Assembly: GCF_004114955.1 (NCBI RefSeq) | Contig: NZ_CP030053.1 | Coordinates: forward strand, 3,596,001 to 3,660,000 | Direction: 5' to 3' | DNA length: 64,000 bases | Source: Bradyrhizobium guangzhouense | Lineage (GTDB): Bacteria; Pseudomonadota; Alphaproteobacteria; Rhizobiales; Xanthobacteraceae | Part shown: in pieces, positions 34,052 through 42,866 of the stretch | How positions within the stretch are numbered: position 1 is the stretch's first letter | How the letters are laid out: each line of letters opens with the position of its first letter | The notes under the pieces: generated by a model | Database searches by the model: none | Told to the model about the DNA's origin: nothing | Seen by the model: the letters and a program-made list of their open reading frames with translations, nothing else | Made by a program: the position numbers and the translations under genes

Positions 34052-37000
34052 AGCAGGGAATGAAATCTCCGGCCGAGCTGCTGACGCCCGGCCGCGCGCT
34101 GACGCTTGCCAACGTCGCCGAGGGCGCCGAAGGCCTCGTCGTCTCCGATCTGGCGCGCGCGATTGCGGCGCGGCCGAAGAAGCCGGCTGTCAGCCTCGCC
34201 GTGGTCTGCCGCGACGGCGGGCGGATGCAGCAGCTTGAGCGCGCGCTGCAATTCTTTGCGCCCGATCTACCCGTGCTGACCTTTCCCGCCTGGGACTGCC
34301 AGCCCTATGACCGCGTCTCGCCGCATGGCGGCATTCTGGCGCAGCGTCTGACCACGCTGGCGCGGCTCGCCGCGCTCACCGGCAGCGACAAGCCGCTGAT
34401 CGTGCTGACGACGGTCAATGCCGTCGTGCAGCGCGTGCCGGCGCGCGAGCTGGTCGCGGCGCAGGCGCTGTCGGTTGCACCCGGCAACGTTGTGCCGATG
34501 GACACCATCGTCGCCTGGCTCGAGCACAATGGCTACAACCGCTCGTCCACCGTGCGCGAGCCCGGCGAATATGCCGTGCGCGGCGGCATCCTCGATCTGT
34601 TTCCGGCAGGCCTCGAGCAGCCGGTCCGCTTCGACTTCTTCGGCGACAGCCTGGAATCGATCCGCTCGTTCGACGCCGAGACGCAGCGCACGCTGCTCGA
34701 CATGCGTTCGCTCGATCTGGTGCCGATCTCGGAATTTCAGCTCGTCACCGACACGATCCGCCGATTCCGCATGGGATATGTCGCCGAGTTCGGCGCGCCC
34801 GAGCGCGACGACGCGCTGTATGAGGCGGTCAGCGAGGGCCGCCGCCATCCCGGCATGGAGCATTGGCTGCCGCTGTTCCAGGACCGCATGGACACGCTGT
34901 TCGATTATCTGCAAGGCGCGGCCGTTGCGATCGAGCCGCAGGCCGAGGACGCCGTCCGCGAGCGCTTCAAGCAGATCCAGGACTATTACGAGGCCCGCCG
35001 CGATGCCATGGAGCATCCGGGCGGCGGCGCCATCTACAAGCCGCTGCCGCCGGACCGGCTCTATCTGACCGAGGAGGAGTGGGGCAAGCGCGAACGCGAC
35101 ATCCCGCTGGCGCGATTGACGGCCTTCGCGGTGCCGGCCGACGGCACCAGCGTGGTCGATGCCGGTGCGCGCAAGGGCCGCGACTTTGCGCCCGAACGCA
35201 ACGACTCCAAGGTCAACGTGTTCGAATCCGTGGTCAGCCACGTGATGGCCTTGCAGGCCAGCCGCAAGAAGGTCGTGATCGCGCTGTGGAGCGAAGGCTC
35301 GCGCGACCGCATGACCTCGATGTTGCGCGACCACAAGCTGACGCACACCACCAGCGTCAATTCCTGGCGCACGGTGCAGGCGACGCCGCGCAACGAGACC
35401 ATGCTCGCCGTGCTCGGCCTGGAGAGCGGTTTCGAGACCGACGAGATCGCCGTCATCAGCGAGCAGGACATTTTGGGCGACCGCCTGGTGCGGCCGCGCA
35501 AGGCCAGCCGCAAGCTCGACAACTTCATCTCGGAGGTGACGAGCCTCACCGCGGGCGACATCGTCGTCCACGTCGATCACGGCATCGGCCGCTTCATCGG
35601 CCTGCAGACACTCGACGTCGCCGGCGCGCCGCATGACTGTCTCGAGCTGCATTATGCTGCCGAGACCAAGCTGTTCCTTCCCGTCGAGAACATCGAGCTG
35701 TTGTCGCGCTACGGCTCCGACCAGACCACGGTCGAGCTCGATCGCCTCGGCGGCTCCGGCTGGCAGACCCGCAAGGCCAAGCTGAAGAACCGCATTCGCG
35801 AGATCGCGGGCGAGCTGATCAAGATCGCAGCCGCACGCCATCTGCACGAGGCGCCGAAGCTGCCGGTGCAGCAGGGGCTCTATGACGAGTTCTGCGCACG
35901 TTTTCCCTATGACGAGACCGAGGACCAGCTTGGCGCCATCGAATCCACGCTGAAGGATCTCGAGCTCGGCCGTCCCATGGACCGCCTGATCTGCGGCGAC
36001 GTCGGCTTCGGCAAGACCGAGGTGGCGCTGCGCGCCGCCTTTGCCGTCGCGCTGGAAGGCAAGCAGGTTGCGGTGGTGGTGCCGACCACGCTCTTGGCGC
36101 GCCAGCACGCAAAGACCTTCACCGAACGTTTCAAGGGCTTTCCGGTCAACGTGGCGCAGGCCTCGCGCCTGATCCCGACCAAGGAGCTGAACCAGGTCAA
36201 GAAGGGCATCGCCGACGGCTCTGTCGACATCGTCGTCGGCACCCACGCGCTGCTCGGCAAGGCCATCAAATTCCGCGATCTCGGCCTCGTCATCGTCGAC
36301 GAGGAGCAGCACTTTGGCGTCACCCACAAGGAGCGGCTGAAGGCACTCCGTTCCGAGGTGCATGTGCTGACGCTGTCGGCCACCCCGATCCCGCGCACGC
36401 TGCAGCTGGCGCTGACCGGCGTGCGCGAGCTCTCGATCATTGCTTCGCCGCCGGTCGACCGTCTTGCGGTCCGCACCTTCGTTGCCCCGCATGATCCGCT
36501 GATGATCCGCGAGGCGCTCTTGCGCGAGCGTTATCGCGGCGGCCAGGCGTTTTATGTGGTGCCGCGCATCGACGACCTCGCCGAGGTCAAGGATTTCCTC
36601 GACAAGAACGTGCCGGAGATGAAGGTCGCTGTCGCGCATGGCCAGATGCCGCCCGCTGTGATCGAGGACATCATGACCGCGTTCTACGACGGCAAGTTCG
36701 ATATCCTGCTGTCGACTACGATCGTGGAATCCGGTCTCGACATTCCCAACGCCAACACGCTGATCGTGCATCGTGCCGACATGTTCGGCCTCGCGCAGCT
36801 CTATCAGCTCCGCGGCCGCGTCGGCCGTTCCAAGCTCAGGGCCTATGCGCTGTTCACGCTGCCTTCGCAGCAGAAGATCACGGCGCAGGCCGAGCGCCGG
36901 CTCACCGTGCTGCAATCACTGGAGACGCTGGGCGCCGGCTTCCAGCTCGCCTCGCACGATCTCGATATCAGGGGCGCCGGCAACCTGCTCGGCGAAGAGC

Positions 37001-37566
37001 AGTCCGGCCACATCAAGGAGGTCGGCTTCGAGCTCTATCAATCGATGCTGGAGGAGGCGATCGTCAACCTCAAGGCCGGCGTATCCGAGCCCGCCGCCGA
37101 CCGCTGGTCGCCGACCATCACCATCGGCATGCCCGTGCTCATTCCGGAGGATTACGTCGGCGATCTCTCGGTGCGACTGTCGCTCTACAGGCGCCTTGCC
37201 GATCTCGACAGCGAGGAGGAGATCGAGAACTTTGGTGCAGAGATGCGCGACCGCTTCGGCGTGCTGCCCGACGAGGTGCGCTATCTCTTCAAGGTTGCCG
37301 CGATCAAGGCGTTCTGCCGTCAGGCCAATGTCGAGAAGATCGATGCCGGTCCGAAGGGGGCCGTCATCACCTTCCGCGACAATTCCTTCGCCCATCCCGA
37401 TCGTCTCGTGTCGTTCATCAGGAGTTACGGCCAGGCCGCCAAGGTGCGGCCCGACATGAAGGTGGTGTTCCTGCAGGATTGGGAGACGCCGGAAGAGCGC
37501 CTCGCCGGCACCACCGAGATCATGCGGCAATTGGCGCAGCTCGCAAAGAGCAAGAAGGCGGCGTAG
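34048..37566 (+). CDS. mfd: Mfd: transcription-repair coupling factor
   Basis: 1172 residues. An N-terminal UvrB-homology region (about 1-340) includes YDRVSPHGGILAQRLTTLAR. The RNA-polymerase-interacting domain (about 490-570) shows GDIVVHVDHGIGRFIGLQTL. The translocase core has Walker A GDVGFGKTEVAL (about 650), DEEQ (about 750), LSATPIPRTLQLAL, TTIVESGLDIPNANTLIVHR and QLRGRVGRSKLRAY. The C-terminal TRCF domain is IPEDYVGDLSVRLSLYRRLA. Mfd removes stalled RNA polymerase and recruits UvrA. The terminator at 37717-37740 lies 150 bp after the stop. A degenerate copy of its last codons sits at 39053-39143. Confidence 0.97.
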   Translation: MKQGMKSPAELLTPGRALTLANVAEGAEGLVVSDLARAIAARPKKPAVSLAVVCRDGGRMQQLERALQFFAPDLPVLTFPAWDCQPYDRVSPHGGILAQRLTTLARLAALTGSDKPLIVLTTVNAVVQRVPARELVAAQALSVAPGNVVPMDTIVAWLEHNGYNRSSTVREPGEYAVRGGILDLFPAGLEQPVRFDFFGDSLESIRSFDAETQRTLLDMRSLDLVPISEFQLVTDTIRRFRMGYVAEFGAPERDDALYEAVSEGRRHPGMEHWLPLFQDRMDTLFDYLQGAAVAIEPQAEDAVRERFKQIQDYYEARRDAMEHPGGGAIYKPLPPDRLYLTEEEWGKRERDIPLARLTAFAVPADGTSVVDAGARKGRDFAPERNDSKVNVFESVVSHVMALQASRKKVVIALWSEGSRDRMTSMLRDHKLTHTTSVNSWRTVQATPRNETMLAVLGLESGFETDEIAVISEQDILGDRLVRPRKASRKLDNFISEVTSLTAGDIVVHVDHGIGRFIGLQTLDVAGAPHDCLELHYAAETKLFLPVENIELLSRYGSDQTTVELDRLGGSGWQTRKAKLKNRIREIAGELIKIAAARHLHEAPKLPVQQGLYDEFCARFPYDETEDQLGAIESTLKDLELGRPMDRLICGDVGFGKTEVALRAAFAVALEGKQVAVVVPTTLLARQHAKTFTERFKGFPVNVAQASRLIPTKELNQVKKGIADGSVDIVVGTHALLGKAIKFRDLGLVIVDEEQHFGVTHKERLKALRSEVHVLTLSATPIPRTLQLALTGVRELSIIASPPVDRLAVRTFVAPHDPLMIREALLRERYRGGQAFYVVPRIDDLAEVKDFLDKNVPEMKVAVAHGQMPPAVIEDIMTAFYDGKFDILLSTTIVESGLDIPNANTLIVHRADMFGLAQLYQLRGRVGRSKLRAYALFTLPSQQKITAQAERRLTVLQSLETLGAGFQLASHDLDIRGAGNLLGEEQSGHIKEVGFELYQSMLEEAIVNLKAGVSEPAADRWSPTITIGMPVLIPEDYVGDLSVRLSLYRRLADLDSEEEIENFGAEMRDRFGVLPDEVRYLFKVAAIKAFCRQANVEKIDAGPKGAVITFRDNSFAHPDRLVSFIRSYGQAAKVRPDMKVVFLQDWETPEERLAGTTEIMRQLAQLAKSKKAA

Positions 37567-37716
37567 GGTCCGTAGTAATGCGGAGGCGGCGCACCACGAT
37601 ACAGGCTGCGCCGTGCCACGGTCTGAAAACAGCGACATATCGGCACTTGCGGAACGACGAAGCAGCCGCCAGATTCCGAATTCGCTAACTGAGTCCTGCG
37701 TACCGTATCCGTCGAT

Positions 37717-37747
37717 CCGCGACTGGTTTACCGGCCGCGGTTTTTTT
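37717..37747 (+). terminator. Rho-independent terminator after mfd
   Basis: CCGCGACTGG (37717-37726) and CCGGCCGCGG (37731-37740) form a 10-bp stem with one A-C mismatch and one G-T pair, loop TTTA, followed by seven T (37741-37747). It separates mfd from the desaturase gene. Confidence 0.75.
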
Positions 37748-37797
37748 ATACCGGTTTGCGGGTTGGCCCGCACGTCGAAGCAGTTGAGGTCGCGCGC

Positions 37798-38994
37798 GTG
37801 TCTATCAATACCGGTTCGGGCCAGGAATCAGAGCGTGATTCAAAGCACGACCACGACGATGTCATGTATCCGCAGGTTCTGCCGTTCGTGTTGATCCATG
37901 CGGGATGCCTCGCGGCGGTCTGGTCCGGCGTCACGTGGCAAGCGGTTGCGATCTGCGCCGCGCTGTATTGGCTGCGCATGTTCGGGATAACAGGCGGATA
38001 TCATCGGTACTTCTCGCATCGATCCTACGTGACGAGCCGGGTGTTCCAGTTCATCCTGGCCGTCCTCGCCCAGAGCAGCGCCCAGAAGAGCGTGCTTTGG
38101 TGGGCTGCCAAGCACCGCCATCATCATCTTCACTCGGACACGGTGCAGGATGTGCACTCACCCCGGCACAAGGGTTTTGTGTTCAGCCATGTCGGCTGGA
38201 TCTTTTACCGGCAGCATGATGCGACTGACCTCGTGAAAGTCGCGGATCTGGCGTCATATCCCGAGTTGATGTGGCTGCACCGGCTGGAGCTGTTGCCGGC
38301 CATCGTGCTCGCCGCGCTGTGCTTCCTTGTTGCCGGATGGCCGGGGCTCGTGGTCGGATTCCTCTGGAGCACGGTGCTGCTTTATCACGCCACGTTCTGC
38401 ATCAACTCGCTCGCGCACGTTCACGGGCGCAAGCGGTATGTGACCGGTGATGACTCCCGCAACAACTGGCTGCTTGCTTTGCTGACGATGGGTGAGGGCT
38501 GGCACAACAACCATCATGCCTATCAGGCCAGCGCGCGGCAGGGCTTCCATTGGTACGAGATCGACCTCACCTACTATGTGCTGGTGGCGTTGTCCTGGCT
38601 CGGCATTGTCAGGGATATGAAGATGCCGCCCAAGCAGGTCCTGCGCAATGAGCACCGGTTGGGATCACGTGTGATCAAGCAGGCGGCCGAGCAGCTCGCA
38701 GCTCGCTTCAACCCGGAGCACATCGCGCATGCGATCAGGGTGTCGATCCACGAGACCGAATTGTCGGTCCGGGATACGCTCAGTCAGTTGCAGCACCATG
38801 CCGATTTGCGGCTGTCCAGCATGCCGACACGCGACCAGTTGCTGGCCGAAGCGCAGCGCATGTTCGCCAAGACGATATCGCTGGACGACATTGTCGACCG
38901 TGCCTACGAGCTCCTGAATGATTCCGTCGGCTTTCTCCTGGCCGCTCCTGCGCCCGCTTTGGCGACCAACGCGAAATCCAAGGGCCGCGTTTAG
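37798..38994 (+). CDS. Membrane fatty-acid (acyl-CoA delta-9-type) desaturase
   Basis: 398 residues from GTG 37798 (GAGG about 9 nt upstream); TTG 37756 is an alternative. All three di-iron His boxes are present: HRYFSH (about 69-74), HRHHH (about 106-110) and HNNHH (about 236-240), with membrane helices between them (for example QAVAICAALYWLRMFGITGG). The core matches stearoyl-CoA-desaturase-type enzymes that introduce a cis double bond into acyl chains. The last 110 residues (QAAEQLAARFNPEHIAHAIR, then SVRDTLSQLQHHADLRLSSM) are a helical extension beyond the usual end. The gene lies between mfd and a broken mfd 3'-end copy, which suggests that it arrived by insertion or duplication. Confidence 0.9.
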   Translation: MSINTGSGQESERDSKHDHDDVMYPQVLPFVLIHAGCLAAVWSGVTWQAVAICAALYWLRMFGITGGYHRYFSHRSYVTSRVFQFILAVLAQSSAQKSVLWWAAKHRHHHLHSDTVQDVHSPRHKGFVFSHVGWIFYRQHDATDLVKVADLASYPELMWLHRLELLPAIVLAALCFLVAGWPGLVVGFLWSTVLLYHATFCINSLAHVHGRKRYVTGDDSRNNWLLALLTMGEGWHNNHHAYQASARQGFHWYEIDLTYYVLVALSWLGIVRDMKMPPKQVLRNEHRLGSRVIKQAAEQLAARFNPEHIAHAIRVSIHETELSVRDTLSQLQHHADLRLSSMPTRDQLLAEAQRMFAKTISLDDIVDRAYELLNDSVGFLLAAPAPALATNAKSKGRV

Positions 38995-39052
38995 CGCGCG
39001 GTTATGTCTTCTTGAGGTCTAGCGTGCGGATGGCAGGACGCAGCGCGCGATG

Positions 39053-39143
39053 CGGCCAGGTCGCCCAGGTGCGGCCCGACATGAAGGTGGTATTCCTCCA
39101 GAACTGGGAGACGCGGAGCTCGCGTAGAAAAAAGGCAGCATGA
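39053..39143 (+). pseudogene. Remnant of an mfd 3' end
   Basis: Bases 39053-39114 align without gaps to mfd 37428-37489 with 56 of 62 identical. They encode RPDMKVVFLQNWET against RPDMKVVFLQDWET in the intact gene. Roughly 16 codons are then missing, and the frame ends KKAA-stop, like the last codons of intact mfd (SKKAA-stop). No mfd similarity is seen before 39053. It is a truncated, internally deleted second copy of the gene end, located just downstream of the desaturase gene. Confidence 0.8.
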
Positions 39144-39195
39144 GGATCTCCGCCTTAGTTTCCATGCGACGACGTCCGAACCCCTGCTGAGACGA

Positions 39196-39633
39196 TCAAT
39201 CGAGGTGAAATCTCAGGTAAATGTTTCCAGCCGGCTCATTCTGGAAATACAACAGCCCTCGCGCCGCCGCGCCAACAAAGAAGCGAAGCTTCGGTGGCGG
39301 GTTGCTGGGCGCGATCCCCTGTGATCGCGCGCCGAGCTCGAAGAAGCAGCAGCCGGGCTTGCCCTCGATTTGAATGCGCGCATGGCCAAGGTCATCGCGA
39401 GACAGGAAAATGATGATCGTCAGGTTCAGCTTGTCGACCTTCACGCGGCAAACCCCATAAGGGCAGGCCGTCGACCCCGCATCGCTCTCGGTTGGCGTTT
39501 CAATGCCGTATTCCACCCTGTAATCCTTCGCATAGGCGGAAGACGCCATGAGCATGACCCCAGCAATGAATGCTGTTGCGAGTTTTACAGACTGCGTCAC
39601 AGGCCAAAATATTGAAGCGCAGGTAACTGTCAT
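39196..39633 (-). CDS. Secreted or periplasmic protein, unknown function
   Basis: 145 residues from ATG 39633; GTG 39600 is an alternative and gives a neater signal peptide (SVKLATAFIAGVMLMASSAY, cleavage near AYA). The mature part starts KDYRVEYGIETPTESDAGST, contains two Cys pairs (TACPYGVCRV and PGCCFFELG) and ends NEPAGNIYLRFHLD, suggesting a beta-rich disulfide-stabilised fold. No known domain. A GAAC-N7-GAAC motif lies 40 bp upstream of its start. Confidence 0.55.
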   Translation of the reverse strand: MTVTCASIFWPVTQSVKLATAFIAGVMLMASSAYAKDYRVEYGIETPTESDAGSTACPYGVCRVKVDKLNLTIIIFLSRDDLGHARIQIEGKPGCCFFELGARSQGIAPSNPPPKLRFFVGAAARGLLYFQNEPAGNIYLRFHLD

Positions 39634-40050
39634 GCGCTTTGTTCATCCAAAGGTTGTAGGAAACTCATATTGGAACATATCGGGAACATTGTCAATCGGT
39701 TCATGACGCTAACGCTTTGACGACATGGCCGATGTTGCTGCGGGTGCGGCTTCTCAGCATCTGACGGACTATCTCAATCCCTGACGATCCGACGGAGAAC
39801 ACGAATGTTCGGGTCGGCACGATCCGGAGTCTTCTCGACGCGGGGTGCGAGGAGAGCGCGATTGGTTGGAGCTGCCGAGAGCACGCCCTGATTTGTCGGC
39901 GCTGCAAGAATTGGCATTCTCCCATTAGTTGTGGGCGGCGCAAAGATTGGGGGGCGCGCTCGCATGGGGTTGATTTTCAGATTCTGTGGGATCTCATGGG
40001 CAGCCGAGGTCCCATGAATGGATGATCCGTACAATCAGGTGCGGTAAAGA
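39634..40050. other. 417-bp stretch with no firm gene
   Basis: Holds the LexA-like motif at 39673-39687. A doubtful minus-strand frame at 39774-39965 (MRARPPIFAPPTTNGRMPIL, with a short repeated phrase of the type APTN) has low-complexity composition and no clear SD, so it is not called as a gene. No terminator was seen. Confidence 0.3.
39673..39687 (-). promoter_or_regulatory. Possible LexA (SOS) box
   Basis: GAACATATCGGGAAC fits the alphaproteobacterial LexA motif GAAC-N7-GAAC (GTTC-N7-GTTC on the minus strand), and the A after each GAAC extends the match. It is 40 bp upstream of the start at 39633. About two such 8-base matches are expected by chance in a window this size, so it is tentative. 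Confidence 0.3.
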
Positions 40051-41274
40051 CTACGACGCCGCGCGCGACGCATCCGCCGACAGCCGCCCGAGCAGCGACC
40101 TCGCCGTGTCCGACGGCGACAGCGAATCCACGCTGACCACGGGATCGCTGCGCATCTCGTGCTTGCCGTTCGACGTGTGCTTCATCACCGCCGACAGGCG
40201 ACGGGCGATCATGTGCGCCGTGCGGAAATCGGTCTCGGCGAACACCACGATCACGGAGCCGTCCTTCTGCGCCGCGCCAAAGTCCATCTGCCGCATCAGG
40301 CGGCTGAGGATCCGCGCGGCATCGAGCTGCGCGCGGGGATTGCCGGGGTCGAAGGCGAAGCGCGCCACCGACAGCCCGCCGCCGCGGGCGAGCGTCTGCT
40401 CCACCGCCTTGGCGAAATCGCGGGCGAAGGCTTCGACCGTGAGCAGGCCGCTGCGCGGATCGAGCCAGCCGCCGGCATCGATCGAGCGCAACGTGCGGCT
40501 CAGTTGCGCTTCCATCGCGTGCTGGCGGATCAACGGCAGTGCGTTGGCGGCGACCTTGGCAGGCTCGCCCGGGATCAGCTCGAGATTGGGCAGGTCGTAG
40601 CTCTGGGTCAGCTGATGCGCGGTGACGACCACCGGCAGGTTGCGGAAGCGCGTATCCTCCGCGAGCACCGTGAGAAAGGCGTCGGTGACGCGCGGGGTGA
40701 AACCGTCGGACAGAACGACGCCGTCAATATCGCGCGTGTTGAGATGTTTTGCGGCGGCCTCGATCGAGAGCGCGCCGACGACGCCGGTGCGCTCGCCGAG
40801 CGCGACTGACAGCGCAGGATAGGCGGCGCCGCGGCCGATCAGGAGCACGATGGCATCGCGCACCGGATCGGCGTCCGGCAGCGCGACCTTCACTTCCGGC
40901 AGGCGGCGCATCACGGTGGCATGCAGTGTGCGGACGCGGATCGCGGCGCGCAGGCGTGCGATCAGGCGCTCGGCTGCATTGCCGCGTGTGGCGAAAGGCA
41001 GCGCATTGTGGGGCAGTGTCGCTTGCGCATCCAGCGCGACCATCGGCAGATAAAGCGGCTGTTCGGCGATCTTCTTCGCGAGCAGGGGCATGTACGGCTC
41101 ATGCCCGCCGGACATCGCGGCAAGGACGGCGGCAGGCTGCACCTCTTCGACGGCGCGCGACGCGCTTGCCCAATCGCTGTCCACAACCGGAAAAAGACGC
41201 GCCTCGTCCAGCGCCGCAATGAAGGCCGGGCGCTCGGCATTGGACACAAAGAGAATGGGGCCCGCCTGGGACAT
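40051..41274 (-). CDS. Degenerate receiver/GGDEF-like protein
   Basis: 407 residues from ATG 41274; GTG or other starts at 41295 are possible. The N-terminal 110 residues resemble a response-regulator fold (PILFVSNAERPAFIAALDEA) without a clear phospho-acceptor Asp. A second similar module (LPDADPVRDAIVLLIGRGAA through LSDGFTPRVTDAFLTVLAED) follows. The C-terminal 130 residues look like a GGDEF domain by its entry motif LDPRSGLLTVEAFARDFAKA, but the GGDEF active-site loop is replaced (AAQKDGSVIVVFAETDF). It is therefore unlikely to make cyclic di-GMP and may be a scaffold. Cytoplasmic. Confidence 0.6.
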   Translation of the reverse strand: MSQAGPILFVSNAERPAFIAALDEARLFPVVDSDWASASRAVEEVQPAAVLAAMSGGHEPYMPLLAKKIAEQPLYLPMVALDAQATLPHNALPFATRGNAAERLIARLRAAIRVRTLHATVMRRLPEVKVALPDADPVRDAIVLLIGRGAAYPALSVALGERTGVVGALSIEAAAKHLNTRDIDGVVLSDGFTPRVTDAFLTVLAEDTRFRNLPVVVTAHQLTQSYDLPNLELIPGEPAKVAANALPLIRQHAMEAQLSRTLRSIDAGGWLDPRSGLLTVEAFARDFAKAVEQTLARGGGLSVARFAFDPGNPRAQLDAARILSRLMRQMDFGAAQKDGSVIVVFAETDFRTAHMIARRLSAVMKHTSNGKHEMRSDPVVSVDSLSPSDTARSLLGRLSADASRAAS

Positions 41275-41359
41275 CAGGAAACTCTGATCGCGCAATCGAT
41301 GCTGCGCAATCTAGTCCGGCCGCCTTAATGCAGCGTCAATGTTCCCCGCAAAACTGCGC

Positions 41360-42862
41360 CTAGACCGGGCCGGAGCGGTCGCGAAAAGCCTCAACCATCA
41401 GAGGGTTAAGCCCGAGTTCGCTGAGTGCCTCGCGGGCGCGGGCATTGTCCTGGGCCCGGCCCGCCAGCCGGTGGCCGGAGAGCCGGTCGGGCAGGGCCGT
41501 CAGCAGCGCGCCCTGGCCGAGTCGGCGTGCCCATTCCTGCAGGTCGTTGGAGAGGAAGCGATAGCCACCGACGGCCATGATGCCCGAGGGCGGCGCAGTG
41601 ATGCAGATCGCGCCGCTGGCGCGGTCGATCCGGGCGGCATAGCCGGTGTCGACATAGTCGCGCGGCGGCTGCGCCGTCAGCGTCTCGCCGACCGGCTGCG
41701 GTGGCGCGTAGGCCGCGATCGGCACCATCGGGCCGCGCAGGCCGAGCGTGCCCTTGGGGGTGAGCAGAATCTCGCCCGCGATCGAGGAGCCGGACTGCTC
41801 GCGTGGCGCGCCGTGCGGGCCGGGCATCACCGCGACAGGCACGCCATCCTCGCCGCGCCTTGCGCCGAACAGCCCGGCTTCGCCGAACAGATAGACGTCT
41901 GTGAGCGGCGCATGCGGCGCGATCCAGGCTTCGCTCGCCGCAACCTGCTCCGGCGCGCGCCAGAGCCCGACGACGTTGCGCAAGGTCGGCATCCGGGCCG
42001 CCAGACCGGAATCGCCGAGCCGTAGGGCAAGCTGGGCCGGTGCGATCAGCACGTTGCAGGCGTGCTCGTTGATCTGCTGCTCCAACACCTCGCTTTCGAA
42101 GGGGTGATGCAGCGCCAGCGTGCCGCCGCAAAGCAGCCACACCGCGAGCGAGGAGGCGAGGCCCGCGAACGACATCGGCGTGAACGCCGACATGACGGTC
42201 GCGCCCTGCTGGATGTCGGCCTCCAGCGACATCGCGAGCCCTCCCGCGATCAGGCTGAAGTGTGGCCGCGGCACCGGGCGGAAACCTTCCGCAGTGACGT
42301 CGAAGGAGATCATGGCCGCCTTGCGGCCGTCCTGGATCACGGCGCGCGTCGTGCCGGGCGGGCGCGACAGCACCTCGTCGAGCGAGGCCATGCCCTCGGG
42401 CAAATCGGTGCCGAAGCCGAACACGTGGCGGATCGAGAACGCCTCGGCGGCTGCGTGCATCGCAAGGTCGGCATAGCTGACCCCGTCGACCTTGCTCATG
42501 GTGACGATCGCGCGTGCCGCGGTGCGGTTGAGCGCGGCCGCCAGTTCCGCCTGTCGCCACAGCAGCGGCAGCACGGCCACGACCAGGCCGGCGCGATGGG
42601 CGGCCAGCACGGTCAGCACGAACTCGACGGTCGAGGGCAACTGGATCGCGATCACCGAATTGGCCGGCAGGCCCGATTCGACGAAATGCGCCGACAGCGC
42701 CTCGATGGCGGTGTCGGCCTCGGCGTAGGTCAGCCGCCGCGGCTGGTGGCCGGTGATACGGGATTTGTTGAGGGGATCGAGCAAAGCGGGCGCGTGCGGC
42801 TGCCGCATCAGCGTCCGCTGGAACAGCGTGTCGAGCGTCGGCGATACGGCTGGCTGGTTCAC
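41360..42862 (-). CDS. Adenylate-forming enzyme homologue lacking catalytic motifs
   Basis: 500 residues from GTG 42862; a start at 42895 would overlap the upstream stop. The fold follows the acyl-CoA ligase pattern: the N-terminal RRLTYAEADTAIEALSAHFV, LPANSVIAIQLPSTVEFVLT, the middle MSFAGLASSLAVWLLCGGTL and the late YVDTGYAARID motif. The ATP-binding P-loop (normally YTSGTTGxPKG) is replaced by ISFDVTAEGFRPVPRPHFSL, and the C-terminal catalytic Lys motif (PxTxSGKxxR) is absent. It may be non-catalytic or use another chemistry. It follows the YejA-like gene on the same strand with 4 bp between, likely one operon. Confidence 0.7.
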   Translation of the reverse strand: MNQPAVSPTLDTLFQRTLMRQPHAPALLDPLNKSRITGHQPRRLTYAEADTAIEALSAHFVESGLPANSVIAIQLPSTVEFVLTVLAAHRAGLVVAVLPLLWRQAELAAALNRTAARAIVTMSKVDGVSYADLAMHAAAEAFSIRHVFGFGTDLPEGMASLDEVLSRPPGTTRAVIQDGRKAAMISFDVTAEGFRPVPRPHFSLIAGGLAMSLEADIQQGATVMSAFTPMSFAGLASSLAVWLLCGGTLALHHPFESEVLEQQINEHACNVLIAPAQLALRLGDSGLAARMPTLRNVVGLWRAPEQVAASEAWIAPHAPLTDVYLFGEAGLFGARRGEDGVPVAVMPGPHGAPREQSGSSIAGEILLTPKGTLGLRGPMVPIAAYAPPQPVGETLTAQPPRDYVDTGYAARIDRASGAICITAPPSGIMAVGGYRFLSNDLQEWARRLGQGALLTALPDRLSGHRLAGRAQDNARAREALSELGLNPLMVEAFRDRSGPV

Positions 42863-42866
42863 GGCG

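Noticed and set aside
34267..36915. Open frame of 882 codons on the minus strand
   Set aside because: Lies entirely antisense to mfd; its composition (Arg/Asp/His-rich, no domain) is the usual shadow of a GC-rich gene.
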